This document shows, piece after piece, positions 51,382-61,013 of a stretch of DNA of 64,000 bases. Under the pieces are notes generated by a model that saw only the letters and a list, made by a program, of their open reading frames with translations, made no database searches and was not told the origin of the DNA. Each line of letters starts with the position of its first letter. Position 1 is the first letter of the stretch. Source of the DNA: Hymenobacter sublimis (GTDB lineage Bacteria > Bacteroidota > Bacteroidia > Cytophagales > Hymenobacteraceae); NCBI RefSeq assembly GCF_023101345.1, contig NZ_CP095848.1:1301501-1365500 (forward strand). The letters run 5' to 3'. The translations under genes were made by a program, and so were the position numbers.

Positions 51382-53279
51382 TGCCTATACAAAGTATTGT
51401 CCGCCAGGCCGTTCAGGAAAAACTGCACGCAGGCTTTCAGCTCGTTGCCGTACTGTAACAGCTTTTGCGGGTTGGGAGCGGCTAGGGGGGTAGTGGGGAG
51501 CTGGTGGGTTTGATAGGGGTAGAGCCGCACTTTATTATCTACGGTCAGCTCCGTCACAAAATCGGAGTGGACGAGGAAGTAGCTGCCGCCGCTCAGGAAC
51601 AGGGCCCGGCCAGTAGTTGTAGAGTCAAACACCGAGTAGCCGAAGGGTAGCAAGCGCCCCTGAGCAGGCACGTTGAGGTAGTCGAGCACGGTAGCGGGCA
51701 AATCGGCCTGCTGGGTGATGCGCTGGGGGTTGGCGGCCGGGAGCTTGCGGCCGGGATGAAACAGCAGCAGCGGCGTTTTGTAGCTACCTAGCGTGTTCTG
51801 GTAGTCGGGGCGCAGGGTTTGGGAAGTATGGTCGGCCAGCAGGATAAATAAGGTATTGCGGTACCACGGCTGCCGGGCGGCCGTGCGGAAAAACTCACGC
51901 AGGGCGAAATCAGTGTAGCGAATAGAGGCGTGAATAGGCAGCTGGCCGGGCGCAAACCGGGTTTTGTACTGGGGCGGCACCGGAAACGGCTCATGGGAAG
52001 TCAGGGTAAACACCGTCGAGAAAAACGGTTGCCGCTGCTGGCCAAGCTGTCGGGCAAAGTATTGCAGATACGGCTCATCGAAAATGCCCCAGTGCCCATC
52101 GTAGTCGGGGCTTTGGGCTCCGCCGGGGTACTCCTGCAACCCGTAGTACTGCTGGATACCGGTGATGCCGGCAAAGGTGTTAAAGCCCATGGTGCCGTTC
52201 TGCGCCCCGTGAAAAACGGAAGTAGCGTAGCCCTGTCGGCCCAGAATTTCGCCCAAGCCGTGCAGCTCATCCGTTTGGAAGTTGGACGTGATAAAGGGAC
52301 TTTCCATGAGGGCCGGTAGGCCCGCCAGCACGGCCGGCAGGGCCTCAATGGAGCGGCGGCCATTGGCGTAATGGTTTCGAAAGAACAGACCCTGAGTCGC
52401 CAACGAATCGAAAAAAGGCGTGTAGCCCTGCCCGCCGTTTTCAATGCCGTTATACTCCGAGGCGAAGCTTTCTACCAGCAAAATAACCACGTTATCGGGG
52501 GGGCGGGTAGCACCGGGACGCGTGGTGGGCTCGTGCGCTGCCAACGCCTGCCGGAGTGCAGGCGCGGAGCTAAAGTAACTCCGCCGCTCGGGCGGTTGGT
52601 AGCCCAAACTTTTCAGAAAGGTAAACGTGCTGTTAAGCGTAACGTGGCCTAGCAGGGGGGGCGTTTGTACGAAGGCGTGCCCCGTTCGTAAGGGTTTGAG
52701 CTGCAGGCCGCCGCGAATGCCAAGCACCGTTAGCCCCGCCACTAGTAGCAACTCCAAACCCAGTTGCAGCCACCGGCGCCGGCCTTGCAGTGGCCGGGCT
52801 GCAACGGCTTCGGTACTCGGCAAGGGGTAGGCGTACCACAGCAGGCCAAACAGCAATACAAACGGAATCAGCAGAAACCAGTAATGGCCCGCCAGCTGCC
52901 CGGCCTGGCGCTGGATGTCGCCGGTAATCGTGAGCAGTTCGTTGCTGGTGCGTCGCCCAATGAATTTGAAGTATTGGGTGTCAATCAGGTTCAAGGCAAT
53001 GCCCGTGGCGTTCAGGGTGAGGTACACGCCTCGCACCAATCCCTGCCAGCCAGCACCCACCCGTGGCACCAAGGAAAGCAGCACAAACGGCAGGTTTAGC
53101 AGCAGCAGAGCGGCAATATCAAACCGGATGCCGTGCCAGAAAGCATGCAGTACCTGCGCCGTGTTGGCTTCCTGAAATACGGCATGGTTGGCCCAGTAAA
53201 AGCCAAGCCGCAGCAGCATGTAGATGAGTAGCAGCAGGGCAAAACGCCGCAGCAGCAACTGCAAAAAAAATGAAGGCAT
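51360..53279 (-). CDS. LTA synthase-like sulfatase-fold membrane protein
   Basis: 639 residues from the ATG at 53279 (MPSFFLQLLLRRFALLLL). Five transmembrane helices in the first ~230 residues are followed by a periplasmic sulfatase-like domain: VVILLVESFASEYNGI (metal Glu), NGRRSIEALPAVLAGLP (Ser in the place of the nucleophile Thr), HWGIFDEPYLQYF and FILLADHTSQ (metal Asp/His). The family transfers phosphoglycerol or phosphoethanolamine groups or hydrolyses them. A Gram-negative organism has no teichoic acid, so a lipid or glycan modification is more likely. Residues upstream of the ATG look non-coding. Confidence 0.88.
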   Translation of the reverse strand: MPSFFLQLLLRRFALLLLIYMLLRLGFYWANHAVFQEANTAQVLHAFWHGIRFDIAALLLLNLPFVLLSLVPRVGAGWQGLVRGVYLTLNATGIALNLIDTQYFKFIGRRTSNELLTITGDIQRQAGQLAGHYWFLLIPFVLLFGLLWYAYPLPSTEAVAARPLQGRRRWLQLGLELLLVAGLTVLGIRGGLQLKPLRTGHAFVQTPPLLGHVTLNSTFTFLKSLGYQPPERRSYFSSAPALRQALAAHEPTTRPGATRPPDNVVILLVESFASEYNGIENGGQGYTPFFDSLATQGLFFRNHYANGRRSIEALPAVLAGLPALMESPFITSNFQTDELHGLGEILGRQGYATSVFHGAQNGTMGFNTFAGITGIQQYYGLQEYPGGAQSPDYDGHWGIFDEPYLQYFARQLGQQRQPFFSTVFTLTSHEPFPVPPQYKTRFAPGQLPIHASIRYTDFALREFFRTAARQPWYRNTLFILLADHTSQTLRPDYQNTLGSYKTPLLLFHPGRKLPAANPQRITQQADLPATVLDYLNVPAQGRLLPFGYSVFDSTTTGRALFLSGGSYFLVHSDFVTELTVDNKVRLYPYQTHQLPTTPLAAPNPQKLLQYGNELKACVQFFLNGLADNTLYRQTGEIVK

Positions 53280-53362
53280 ACAATGAGGCGCTAGGCGACT
53301 ACCCGGCGAGAGGCAAACGAACCCACCTACGGCGGGCGACCAAAAACAGATCTGCCGCTTTC

Positions 53363-53962
53363 TTACAGCGGCTTCAGGCGAACTTGCTGCCCATCCGGCA
53401 AATCCTTGATTTGGCGGTAGAAGTCGGCTAGCCAAGTAAGGCGAGCGGCAACCGGTACGGCTTTCGAAGTTGGCCTGCTGTTGCCGGAGGTAGCAATGCA
53501 CACGGGCGGATGCAGGCTCAGCAACTCGCCTGGTTTCAGCACGCCGCCACCCTGCTGGAACGCCCGGAGCTGCTCCATCCCGAGGGCGTCGAGCGGAAAC
53601 TTCTCGGCCCCGAACAAAAAGTGCTTGAAATCCACCTCCAGATCGGCCAGCTCCCCAGTTTCGGTGTCTAGGAACAGTACCGCGTCGCCGCGCAGCAGGA
53701 ACTGGTTGCCCACCGAGTCCTGGGCAAAGGGAATATCAGTTTCCGTAACCTCGTCGTAAGTGCGCCAGAAAGCCGTTTCGCCCTGCCAGGCTTCGGCCAG
53801 CGCGTGCCATGGCGGTCCGGTTACGCAGCCCCGAATGTGCAGCCCCCCGAAATACGCCACTACCCCGTTCTGCTCCCGCAGAAAGGTTTGCAGGTAGGAG
53901 GGAAGGCGGGCAAAGCTTACGAGGTCCGTCAGCTCGCCGCCGGTATACAAAATTCCTCTCAT
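53363..53962 (-). CDS. SMI1/KNR4-like protein
   Basis: 199 residues from the ATG at 53962 (MRGILYTGGELTDLVSFARL). Visible SMI1/KNR4 (SUKH) landmarks are LPSYLQTFLREQNGVVAYFG at about residues 20-40 and GNQFLLRGDAVLFLDTETGE further on, which is the typical NQFLL-type strand of this family. SUKH proteins are often immunity proteins to contact-dependent or polymorphic toxins, but no toxin gene is next to it. The tail has a Pro-rich segment. Just upstream is a palindromic repeat. Confidence 0.75.
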   Translation of the reverse strand: MRGILYTGGELTDLVSFARLPSYLQTFLREQNGVVAYFGGLHIRGCVTGPPWHALAEAWQGETAFWRTYDEVTETDIPFAQDSVGNQFLLRGDAVLFLDTETGELADLEVDFKHFLFGAEKFPLDALGMEQLRAFQQGGGVLKPGELLSLHPPVCIATSGNSRPTSKAVPVAARLTWLADFYRQIKDLPDGQQVRLKPL

Positions 53963-53972
53963 AAGAAGTAAG

Positions 53973-54063
53973 GCGAAGCTCCAGCTTCGCGCAGTGTTGA
54001 AGAACGGCAACGGGTACCGGTTCAACGCGTTACGTGCAACACGGCGCGAGGCTGGAGCTTCGC
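53973..54063. repeat. Nested palindrome with GCGAAGCTCCAGCTTCGC arms
   Basis: Outer arms at 53973-53992 and 54044-54063 match at 19 of 20 positions; each arm is itself nearly palindromic. Inside are GTGTTG (53994-53999) and CAACAC (54037-54042). It lies between the SMI1/KNR4 start and the terminator of the alanine dehydrogenase gene. Confidence 0.8.
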
Positions 54064-54072
54064 GCTACAGAA

Positions 54073-54106
54073 AAAGCCTTTCCGACCATCCGGCCGGAAA
54101 GGCTTT
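54073..54106 (-). terminator. ald terminator
   Basis: AAAGCCTTTCCG (54073-54084) pairs with CGGAAAGGCTTT (54095-54106). An A run to the left becomes a T run for the minus-strand ald gene, 30 bases past its stop codon. Confidence 0.8.
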
Positions 54107-54137
54107 CCTTTCTGCTTATTGGGTAGTGACGGGGTGC

Positions 54138-55265
54138 TTAAGCAACCGCTTCTTCCATTACCGACTCCACCGACTCCAGGGGAAGGCCCCAGGCATCGGC
54201 TACACCTTTGTACACCACTTTGCCGTGCACCACGTTCAGGCCGAGGCGCAGGGCCTCGTCGCGGCGGCAAGCCTCCTGCCAGCCCAGGTTCGCCAGCTTC
54301 ACGGCGTAGGGCAGGGTAGCGTTGGTTAGGGCCAGGGTAGAAGTGTACGGCACGGCACCGGGCATGTTGGCCACGCAGTAGTGCACAATGTCGTCGATGA
54401 TGAAGGTGGGGTTTTCGTGGGTGGTCGGCTCGCAGGTTTCAATGCAGCCGCCCTGGTCCACGGCCACGTCCACGAGCACGGTGCCGGGCTTCATGGTCTT
54501 GAGCATCTCGCGGGTGATGAGGTGGGGAGCTTTGGCGCCCGGAATCAGCACGGCCCCGATGATGAGGTCAGCAGTTTTGATGGCTTCGCGGATGTTGTAC
54601 TCGTTGGAGTACTGGGTTACCACATTCTTGGGCATGAAGTCGTCCAGCTCACGCAGGCGGTTCAGGCTGATGTCCATGATGGTGACCTGGGCGCCCAGAC
54701 CAGCGGCAATTTTAGCCGCCTGGGTGCCCACAATGCCGGCGCCCAGCACCAGTACTTCGGCTGGCTTCACGCCGGGTACGCCGCCCAGCAGAATGCCCCG
54801 GCCTTTCAGGGGCTTCTCCAGGTACTTAGCGCCTTCCTGCGGGGCCATGCGGCCGGCTACCTCGCTCATCGGGATGAGCAGGGGCAGGGCGCGCGAGGGC
54901 AGCTCCACGGTTTCGTAGGCCAGGCACACCGCCTTGCGCTCAATCATGGCGTGGGTCAGCTCCTCGCCGGAGGCAAAGTGGAAGTAGGTGAACAGCAGTT
55001 GGTTCTCCTTGATAAGCGGATATTCCGAGGCAATCGGCTCCTTTACCTTCACAATCATTTCGGCCTTGCCGTACACGTCGGCAATGGTGGGCAGAATGGT
55101 GGCACCCGCCTGCTGATACTCGGCGTCGGAGAAGCCGCTGCCGTTGCCAGCGGTTGCTTGCACAAACACCTCGTGGCCGTGCTTACGGAATTCAGCTACG
55201 CCAGCGGGCGTTAGGCCCACGCGGTTCTCGTTGTTCTTAATTTCTTTCGGTACGCCGATAATCAT
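54138..55265 (-). CDS. ald: Alanine dehydrogenase
   Basis: 375 residues from the ATG at 55265 ([20 protein letters not shown]), the family-typical N-terminus. It interconverts L-alanine and pyruvate plus ammonia with NAD. The catalytic Lys and His of the substrate site lie in [11 protein letters not shown] and LFTYFHFA (about residues 75 and 96), and the NAD site is [20 protein letters not shown] with Asp in [21 protein letters not shown] and [14 protein letters not shown] complete the signature. A TATCTTTG promoter element lies about 57 bases upstream. The length is normal. Confidence 0.96.
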   Translation of the reverse strand: MIIGVPKEIKNNENRVGLTPAGVAEFRKHGHEVFVQATAGNGSGFSDAEYQQAGATILPTIADVYGKAEMIVKVKEPIASEYPLIKENQLLFTYFHFASGEELTHAMIERKAVCLAYETVELPSRALPLLIPMSEVAGRMAPQEGAKYLEKPLKGRGILLGGVPGVKPAEVLVLGAGIVGTQAAKIAAGLGAQVTIMDISLNRLRELDDFMPKNVVTQYSNEYNIREAIKTADLIIGAVLIPGAKAPHLITREMLKTMKPGTVLVDVAVDQGGCIETCEPTTHENPTFIIDDIVHYCVANMPGAVPYTSTLALTNATLPYAVKLANLGWQEACRRDEALRLGLNVVHGKVVYKGVADAWGLPLESVESVMEEAVA

Positions 55266-55321
55266 GACTCGAAGCAGAGGGTGAAGGTGGGTGGAATGAG
55301 GATTGCCCGGGAAAGGCGGGA

Positions 55322-55329
55322 CAAAGATA
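55322..55329 (-). promoter_or_regulatory. Candidate -7 promoter element TATCTTTG (ald)
   Basis: Exact TAnnTTTG on the minus strand, 57 bases before the ald ATG. Confidence 0.55.
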
Positions 55330-55440
55330 AGGCGGAATTTGGTGAGGAGCGGACGAGGGCGAACAGTAAAAAGAATGCACCTCAGCATCGGCCCGCCAAA
55401 GTCAGCACAAGTGCGCCGCAGCCTTTTCAACCACCCCAAA

Positions 55441-55550
55441 CGCCCGTCATCCTGAACGCCGCGAAGGACCTTGCCCCGCCTGAACAAATCGTTGATACGA
55501 TTACTGTTCCAACGTGACAAGGCCCTTCGCGGCGTTCAGGATGACGGGCG
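55441..55550. repeat. Palindromic element with perfect 27-bp arms
   Basis: Arms at 55441-55467 and 55524-55550 match perfectly over 27 bases (CGCCCGTCATCCTGAACGCC...). With one mismatch they continue inward (CCTTG/CAAGG). An inner hairpin GAACA-AATCGT with ACGATT-TGTTC follows. The right side has CGTGACAAGGCCC, resembling the core of elements A-C. It lies between two same-strand genes. Confidence 0.85.
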
Positions 55551-55579
55551 CTGCTACTAGGGCAACTACATCGATATGC

Positions 55580-56353
55580 CTACTTGAACGGAACCGAGGC
55601 GCCGCTTTCCTTGACCATGCTGCCGGCGTTCAGGTCCTGTACTACAGTTGCCTTCAGCGTCAGCTTGGCATCCCCGTTCAGGTCGTTGCTGGTAATGACG
55701 ACGGGCTCGGCCTGGGCACCCAGCTTCCGCTGGCTATACACCAACTCCACCACGGCGCTTTGGCCAGGCTTGATGGGAGAAGGCACGTTGCGGTAGCCTA
55801 CGCAGTAGCACTGCGAAGTAATGGCGCCGAGCACCAAGTCTTGCTTGCCGGTATTTTTCACGGTGAAGCGCGCCACGGGGGCTTGCCCGGCTTCCATCTT
55901 ACCGAAATCGTGGGTGGTGCGGTCCAGCACCAGGCGCGGCGACTGGGCCAGTTGGGCCGGCGTCAGCGTGGACTTCACTTGCTCCTTATTCAGTACGTTG
56001 CCCTTAATGGTGAGCACCGTGCTGGGGCTGGCGGCGTTGCTGGTTACCGTGACGGTTTTGTTGAAGATGCCAGGCCGGCCGGCGCTGCTGTACACGGCCT
56101 TCACGATGCCGGTTTTGCCGGGCAGCACGGGGGTCTTGGTCCAGTCGGGGGTAGTGCAGCCGCAGCTGGCCTGCACGTTGGCAATGATAACGGGCTGGTT
56201 GCCCACGTTCTTGAACTTGAACTCGTGGGTAGCCATGGTACCCTCGGGTACGGAGCCGAAATCATGCAGCTCTTGCTCGAATTTGAGCACGCCCTGGGCC
56301 TGGGCGGCAGCGGCCACGAGCAGGGCCAGCAGGAAGGAGAATACGTGTTTCAT
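55580..56353 (-). CDS. DUF1573 protein, exported
   Basis: 257 residues from the ATG at 56353, opening into a signal peptide (MKHVFSFLLALLVAAAAQAQ). It holds two immunoglobulin-like DUF1573 modules: KFEQELHDFGSVPEGTMATH with VQASCGCTTPDW (residues ~25-120) and RTTHDFGKMEAGQAPVARFT with ITSQCYCVGYRNVPS (residues ~135-225). The Cys-x-Cys pairs after the fourth strand are typical. The family is common in Bacteroidota and has no proven role. A TATCTTTG element on the minus strand lies about 180 bases upstream. Confidence 0.85.
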   Translation of the reverse strand: MKHVFSFLLALLVAAAAQAQGVLKFEQELHDFGSVPEGTMATHEFKFKNVGNQPVIIANVQASCGCTTPDWTKTPVLPGKTGIVKAVYSSAGRPGIFNKTVTVTSNAASPSTVLTIKGNVLNKEQVKSTLTPAQLAQSPRLVLDRTTHDFGKMEAGQAPVARFTVKNTGKQDLVLGAITSQCYCVGYRNVPSPIKPGQSAVVELVYSQRKLGAQAEPVVITSNDLNGDAKLTLKATVVQDLNAGSMVKESGASVPFK

Positions 56354-56531
56354 AATTAAAGGGTAAGAGGGTGCGGGGGTAGGAGGGTAGGAGTTGACGT
56401 AAGAAGGCAGCGTGTAAAGGCCAATGTCAAGAATAAGGTCCCGGTCAGAAAAGGGTTCTGACGCGTCGCCGGCAACTTCCGACACTCTTTTACCTCCGGG
56501 CCTCTCAGCTTCCTACCCTCTCACCCTACTC

Positions 56532-56539
56532 CAAAGATA
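56532..56539 (-). promoter_or_regulatory. Candidate -7 promoter element TATCTTTG (DUF1573 gene)
   Basis: Exact TAnnTTTG on the minus strand, about 180 bases before the DUF1573 ATG. Confidence 0.45.
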
Positions 56540-56578
56540 ACCACAAAAACGCCTGGCACCGCATCAAACGTAAATCCG

Positions 56579-56586
56579 TACTTTTG
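56579..56586 (+). promoter_or_regulatory. Candidate -7 promoter element TACTTTTG (E1 gene)
   Basis: Exact TAnnTTTG 74 bases before the E1 ATG. Confidence 0.5.
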
Positions 56587-56659
56587 GGGGCCTGCTTTCC
56601 GGGCGGCAGGCTCCCACCCCTTCTCACCTCCGGCTCCTAATCCACCCGCCTCCCATTCT

Positions 56660-59083
<2,424 letters not shown>

Positions 59084-59092
59084 GTAGCCCAC

Positions 59093-59140
59093 AAACAGTC
59101 GGCCCCGGCCCTGGGTAACCAGAGCCAGGGCCGACTGTTT
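59093..59140. terminator. Terminator after the E1 gene
   Basis: AAACAGTCGGCCC (59093-59105) pairs with GGGCCGACTGTTT (59128-59140), with a further imperfect inner stem (CCCTGG/CCAGGG). It lies between convergent genes. Confidence 0.8.
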
Positions 59141-59158
59141 CGTAGCGGAGTGCTGGGT

Positions 59159-59710
59159 TTAGCGAATGGTAATCGGATCGGTCACGATTTCATTGCTCTC
59201 GTGCAGGGCACGGTCCACAATCTGCACTTTAAAGCGAACTACGGCGCCAGGGGCAAAGGAGCCTTGGAAGAAGTTTTGGCCAAACGTCAATTCGCCTTTC
59301 AACGGCGCCTTCCGGGAACCCTGGCTTTCCGGCTCCAGCCGGGGGTAGCGGCTGTTGTAGTTGAAATTGCCAAGGGGCAAATCAGTGTAGGTGTTGTCGC
59401 TGTTGCGGACCTGGGGCGTGAAGAAGTAGTTGTTGTAATACTTGTTCGGCTGCCCGTTCTGGTCTATCTGGCTGTAAGGGAAGCTGATTTCGTTGTTGTT
59501 CAGGCCTAGGTCCCCGTCCCCATCCTTGAAGGAAACTGTTACGGCCACCGTATCGAAGGCACCTGTGGGCCTAATAATGCGGTTGACCACAATTTTTTTG
59601 AAGGCAATTTCCGGCGTTTCGGAGTAGTCGGGTTCACTAACGCAGGAAGCCGTTGCTAGCCCAGCAAAGGCCAGCAGAGCAGCATAGCTCAGAGTACGAA
59701 GTAGGGTCAT
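59159..59710 (-). CDS. Lipoprotein of unknown function
   Basis: 183 residues with a lipoprotein signal (LAFAGLATASC, Cys at about residue 23). Mature part begins VSEPDYSETPEIAFKKIVVN and contains a FKDGDGDLGLNNNEISFP segment, a calcium-binding-looking DxDxDxGxN loop, then Tyr/Asn-rich strands. Similar short lipoproteins are common in Cytophagales, often with an Ig-like fold; no function is known. It faces the E1 gene and has a divergent acyltransferase gene on its other side. Confidence 0.72.
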   Translation of the reverse strand: MTLLRTLSYAALLAFAGLATASCVSEPDYSETPEIAFKKIVVNRIIRPTGAFDTVAVTVSFKDGDGDLGLNNNEISFPYSQIDQNGQPNKYYNNYFFTPQVRNSDNTYTDLPLGNFNYNSRYPRLEPESQGSRKAPLKGELTFGQNFFQGSFAPGAVVRFKVQIVDRALHESNEIVTDPITIR

Positions 59711-59826
59711 AAAAACAGCTATAATGCGCCGGAGGAAGCAGCCCCGCCGGCCGGAAGGTACAACATCTGAACGAACGAAGTAGCGCCCACATTGTTCTAC
59801 CGTTTCGCTAACCCTGAGTCTCCCGA

Positions 59827-60828
59827 ATGAGTTTCCGCGAAGAGCACCTTCACCATCTATCGCACCTGACCACAGCCACCGCCGAGGCTGCTGCCCTACG
59901 CCTGTTTCAGTACCAAGCTCGGCATTGCTTGCCTTACCGCGACTACCTAAGCGCCCTAGGCCGCGAGCCGACGACCATCACCCGGGTCGAGGACATTCCC
60001 TTCCTGCCGATTGAGTTCTTCAAAACCCATGAAGTCCGCACTGATGCCACCGAGTGGGAGCCCCAAGAAGTATTTCTGAGCAGCGGCACTACCCAGCAGC
60101 AGCGCAGCCACCACTACGTCCGTGACCCGCAGCTGTACCGCCGGCACGCGGCCCGCATTTTTGAGCACTATTACGGCCCGCTCAGCGGCTGGACGGTGCT
60201 GGCGCTGCTACCCTCGTATCTGGAGCAGGGTCAGTCGTCGTTGGTGGCCATGGTCGATTACTTTGCCCAGGTCTCGGGCCAGACTCAAGCCGCCTTCTTT
60301 CTCCACGACCACGCCGCCCTGCTCGCGGCTTTGCGCCAAGCCAAGCAGGATTCTAGCCGCCGCGTGTTGCTGATTGGGGTCAGCTACGCCCTGCTAGATT
60401 TGGCCGCCGCCTATGCCGGCGACCCGGCCCTGCACGGCCTGACGGTGCTGGAAACCGGCGGTATGAAGGGCCGCCGCCGTGAAATGATTCGGGAGGAGCT
60501 ACACGCGGAGTTACAGCAGGCTTTTGGGCCCGTCGGCATTCACTCCGAGTACGGGATGACGGAGCTGTTGGGCCAGGCCTACAGCTTCGGCGACGGCCGC
60601 TTTCACGCCCCGCCCCAGCTACGCGTACTCCTGCGCGACCCCAGCGACCCGTTTTCCGTCTCGGCTACCCGGGCCGCGGGCGCCATCAACGTCATCGATT
60701 TGGCCAACGTAGACTCGTGCGCCTTCATCGAAACCAAAGACCTGGCCCGCCTGCACCCCGATGGCTCCTTTGAAGTGCTGGGTCGCCTGGATAATTCTGA
60801 TATCCGCGGCTGCAACCAGATGGTATAA
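59827..60828 (+). CDS. LuxE-like acyl transferase / acyl-protein synthetase
   Basis: 333 residues. The LuxE/acyl-protein synthetase family is seen in the ANL-type phosphate loop FLSSGTTQQQRSHHYVRD (about residues 87-104), ETGGMKGRRREMIREELH, IHSEYGMTELLGQAYS and the ending IETKDLARLHPDGSFEVLGR. LuxE activates fatty acids with ATP and passes them to a protein thiol in luciferase systems; most homologues are unlinked to light. A stand-alone gene like this one is typical in Bacteroidota, where an acyl group on a cell-envelope product has been supposed. No acyl reductase gene (LuxC) is nearby. Confidence 0.85.
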   Translation: MSFREEHLHHLSHLTTATAEAAALRLFQYQARHCLPYRDYLSALGREPTTITRVEDIPFLPIEFFKTHEVRTDATEWEPQEVFLSSGTTQQQRSHHYVRDPQLYRRHAARIFEHYYGPLSGWTVLALLPSYLEQGQSSLVAMVDYFAQVSGQTQAAFFLHDHAALLAALRQAKQDSSRRVLLIGVSYALLDLAAAYAGDPALHGLTVLETGGMKGRRREMIREELHAELQQAFGPVGIHSEYGMTELLGQAYSFGDGRFHAPPQLRVLLRDPSDPFSVSATRAAGAINVIDLANVDSCAFIETKDLARLHPDGSFEVLGRLDNSDIRGCNQMV

Positions 60829-60842
60829 GGGATGATTGGCAG

Positions 60843-61008
60843 TGTCATTGCGAGGACCCAGGACGAAGCAATCCGTCCTGGCCAACGTACTTAACCCTAA
60901 AATGTGACAAGCCCTTGACACCAGCGCGGACGTCAAGGGCTTGTCATATCATAAAGCTGGTCACAAATGAGAGGACGGATTGCTTCGTCCTGGGTCCTCG
61001 CAATGACA
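60843..61008. repeat. Nested palindromic element, copy C
   Basis: Perfect 37-base outer arms (60843-60879 and 60972-61008; they begin TGTCATTGCGAGGACCCAGG). The core hairpin is TGACAAGCCCTTGAC (60905-60919) with GTCAAGGGCTTGTCA (60932-60946), then the AGCTGGTCA box (60955-60963). Total length 166 bases. It fills the gap between two convergent genes: 14 bases after the LuxE-like stop and 5 bases before the response-regulator stop. Confidence 0.92.
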
Positions 61009-61013
61009 GGAAG

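Larger units (their letters stand above)
55266..55579. other. Intergenic region with promoter and palindrome
   Basis: 314 bases between the ald start and the DUF1573-gene stop. The ald promoter element is at 55322-55329 (minus). 55441-55550 is a palindromic repeat. The rest holds nothing I can name. Confidence 0.5.
56354..56659. promoter_or_regulatory. Divergent promoter region of DUF1573 and E1 genes
   Basis: 306 bases with two exact TAnnTTTG elements, one per strand: TATCTTTG on the minus strand (56532-56539) and TACTTTTG on the plus strand (56579-56586). A pair of GGGTAGGAG-type purine-rich units and a matching pyrimidine-rich stretch (about 56380-56400 and 56508-56530) form imperfect inverted repeats. 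Confidence 0.55.

Noticed and set aside
54381..55214. Plus-strand frame of 277 codons opposite alanine dehydrogenase
   Set aside because: It is antisense to ald, whose sequence is unmistakable. No start context or domain supports it.
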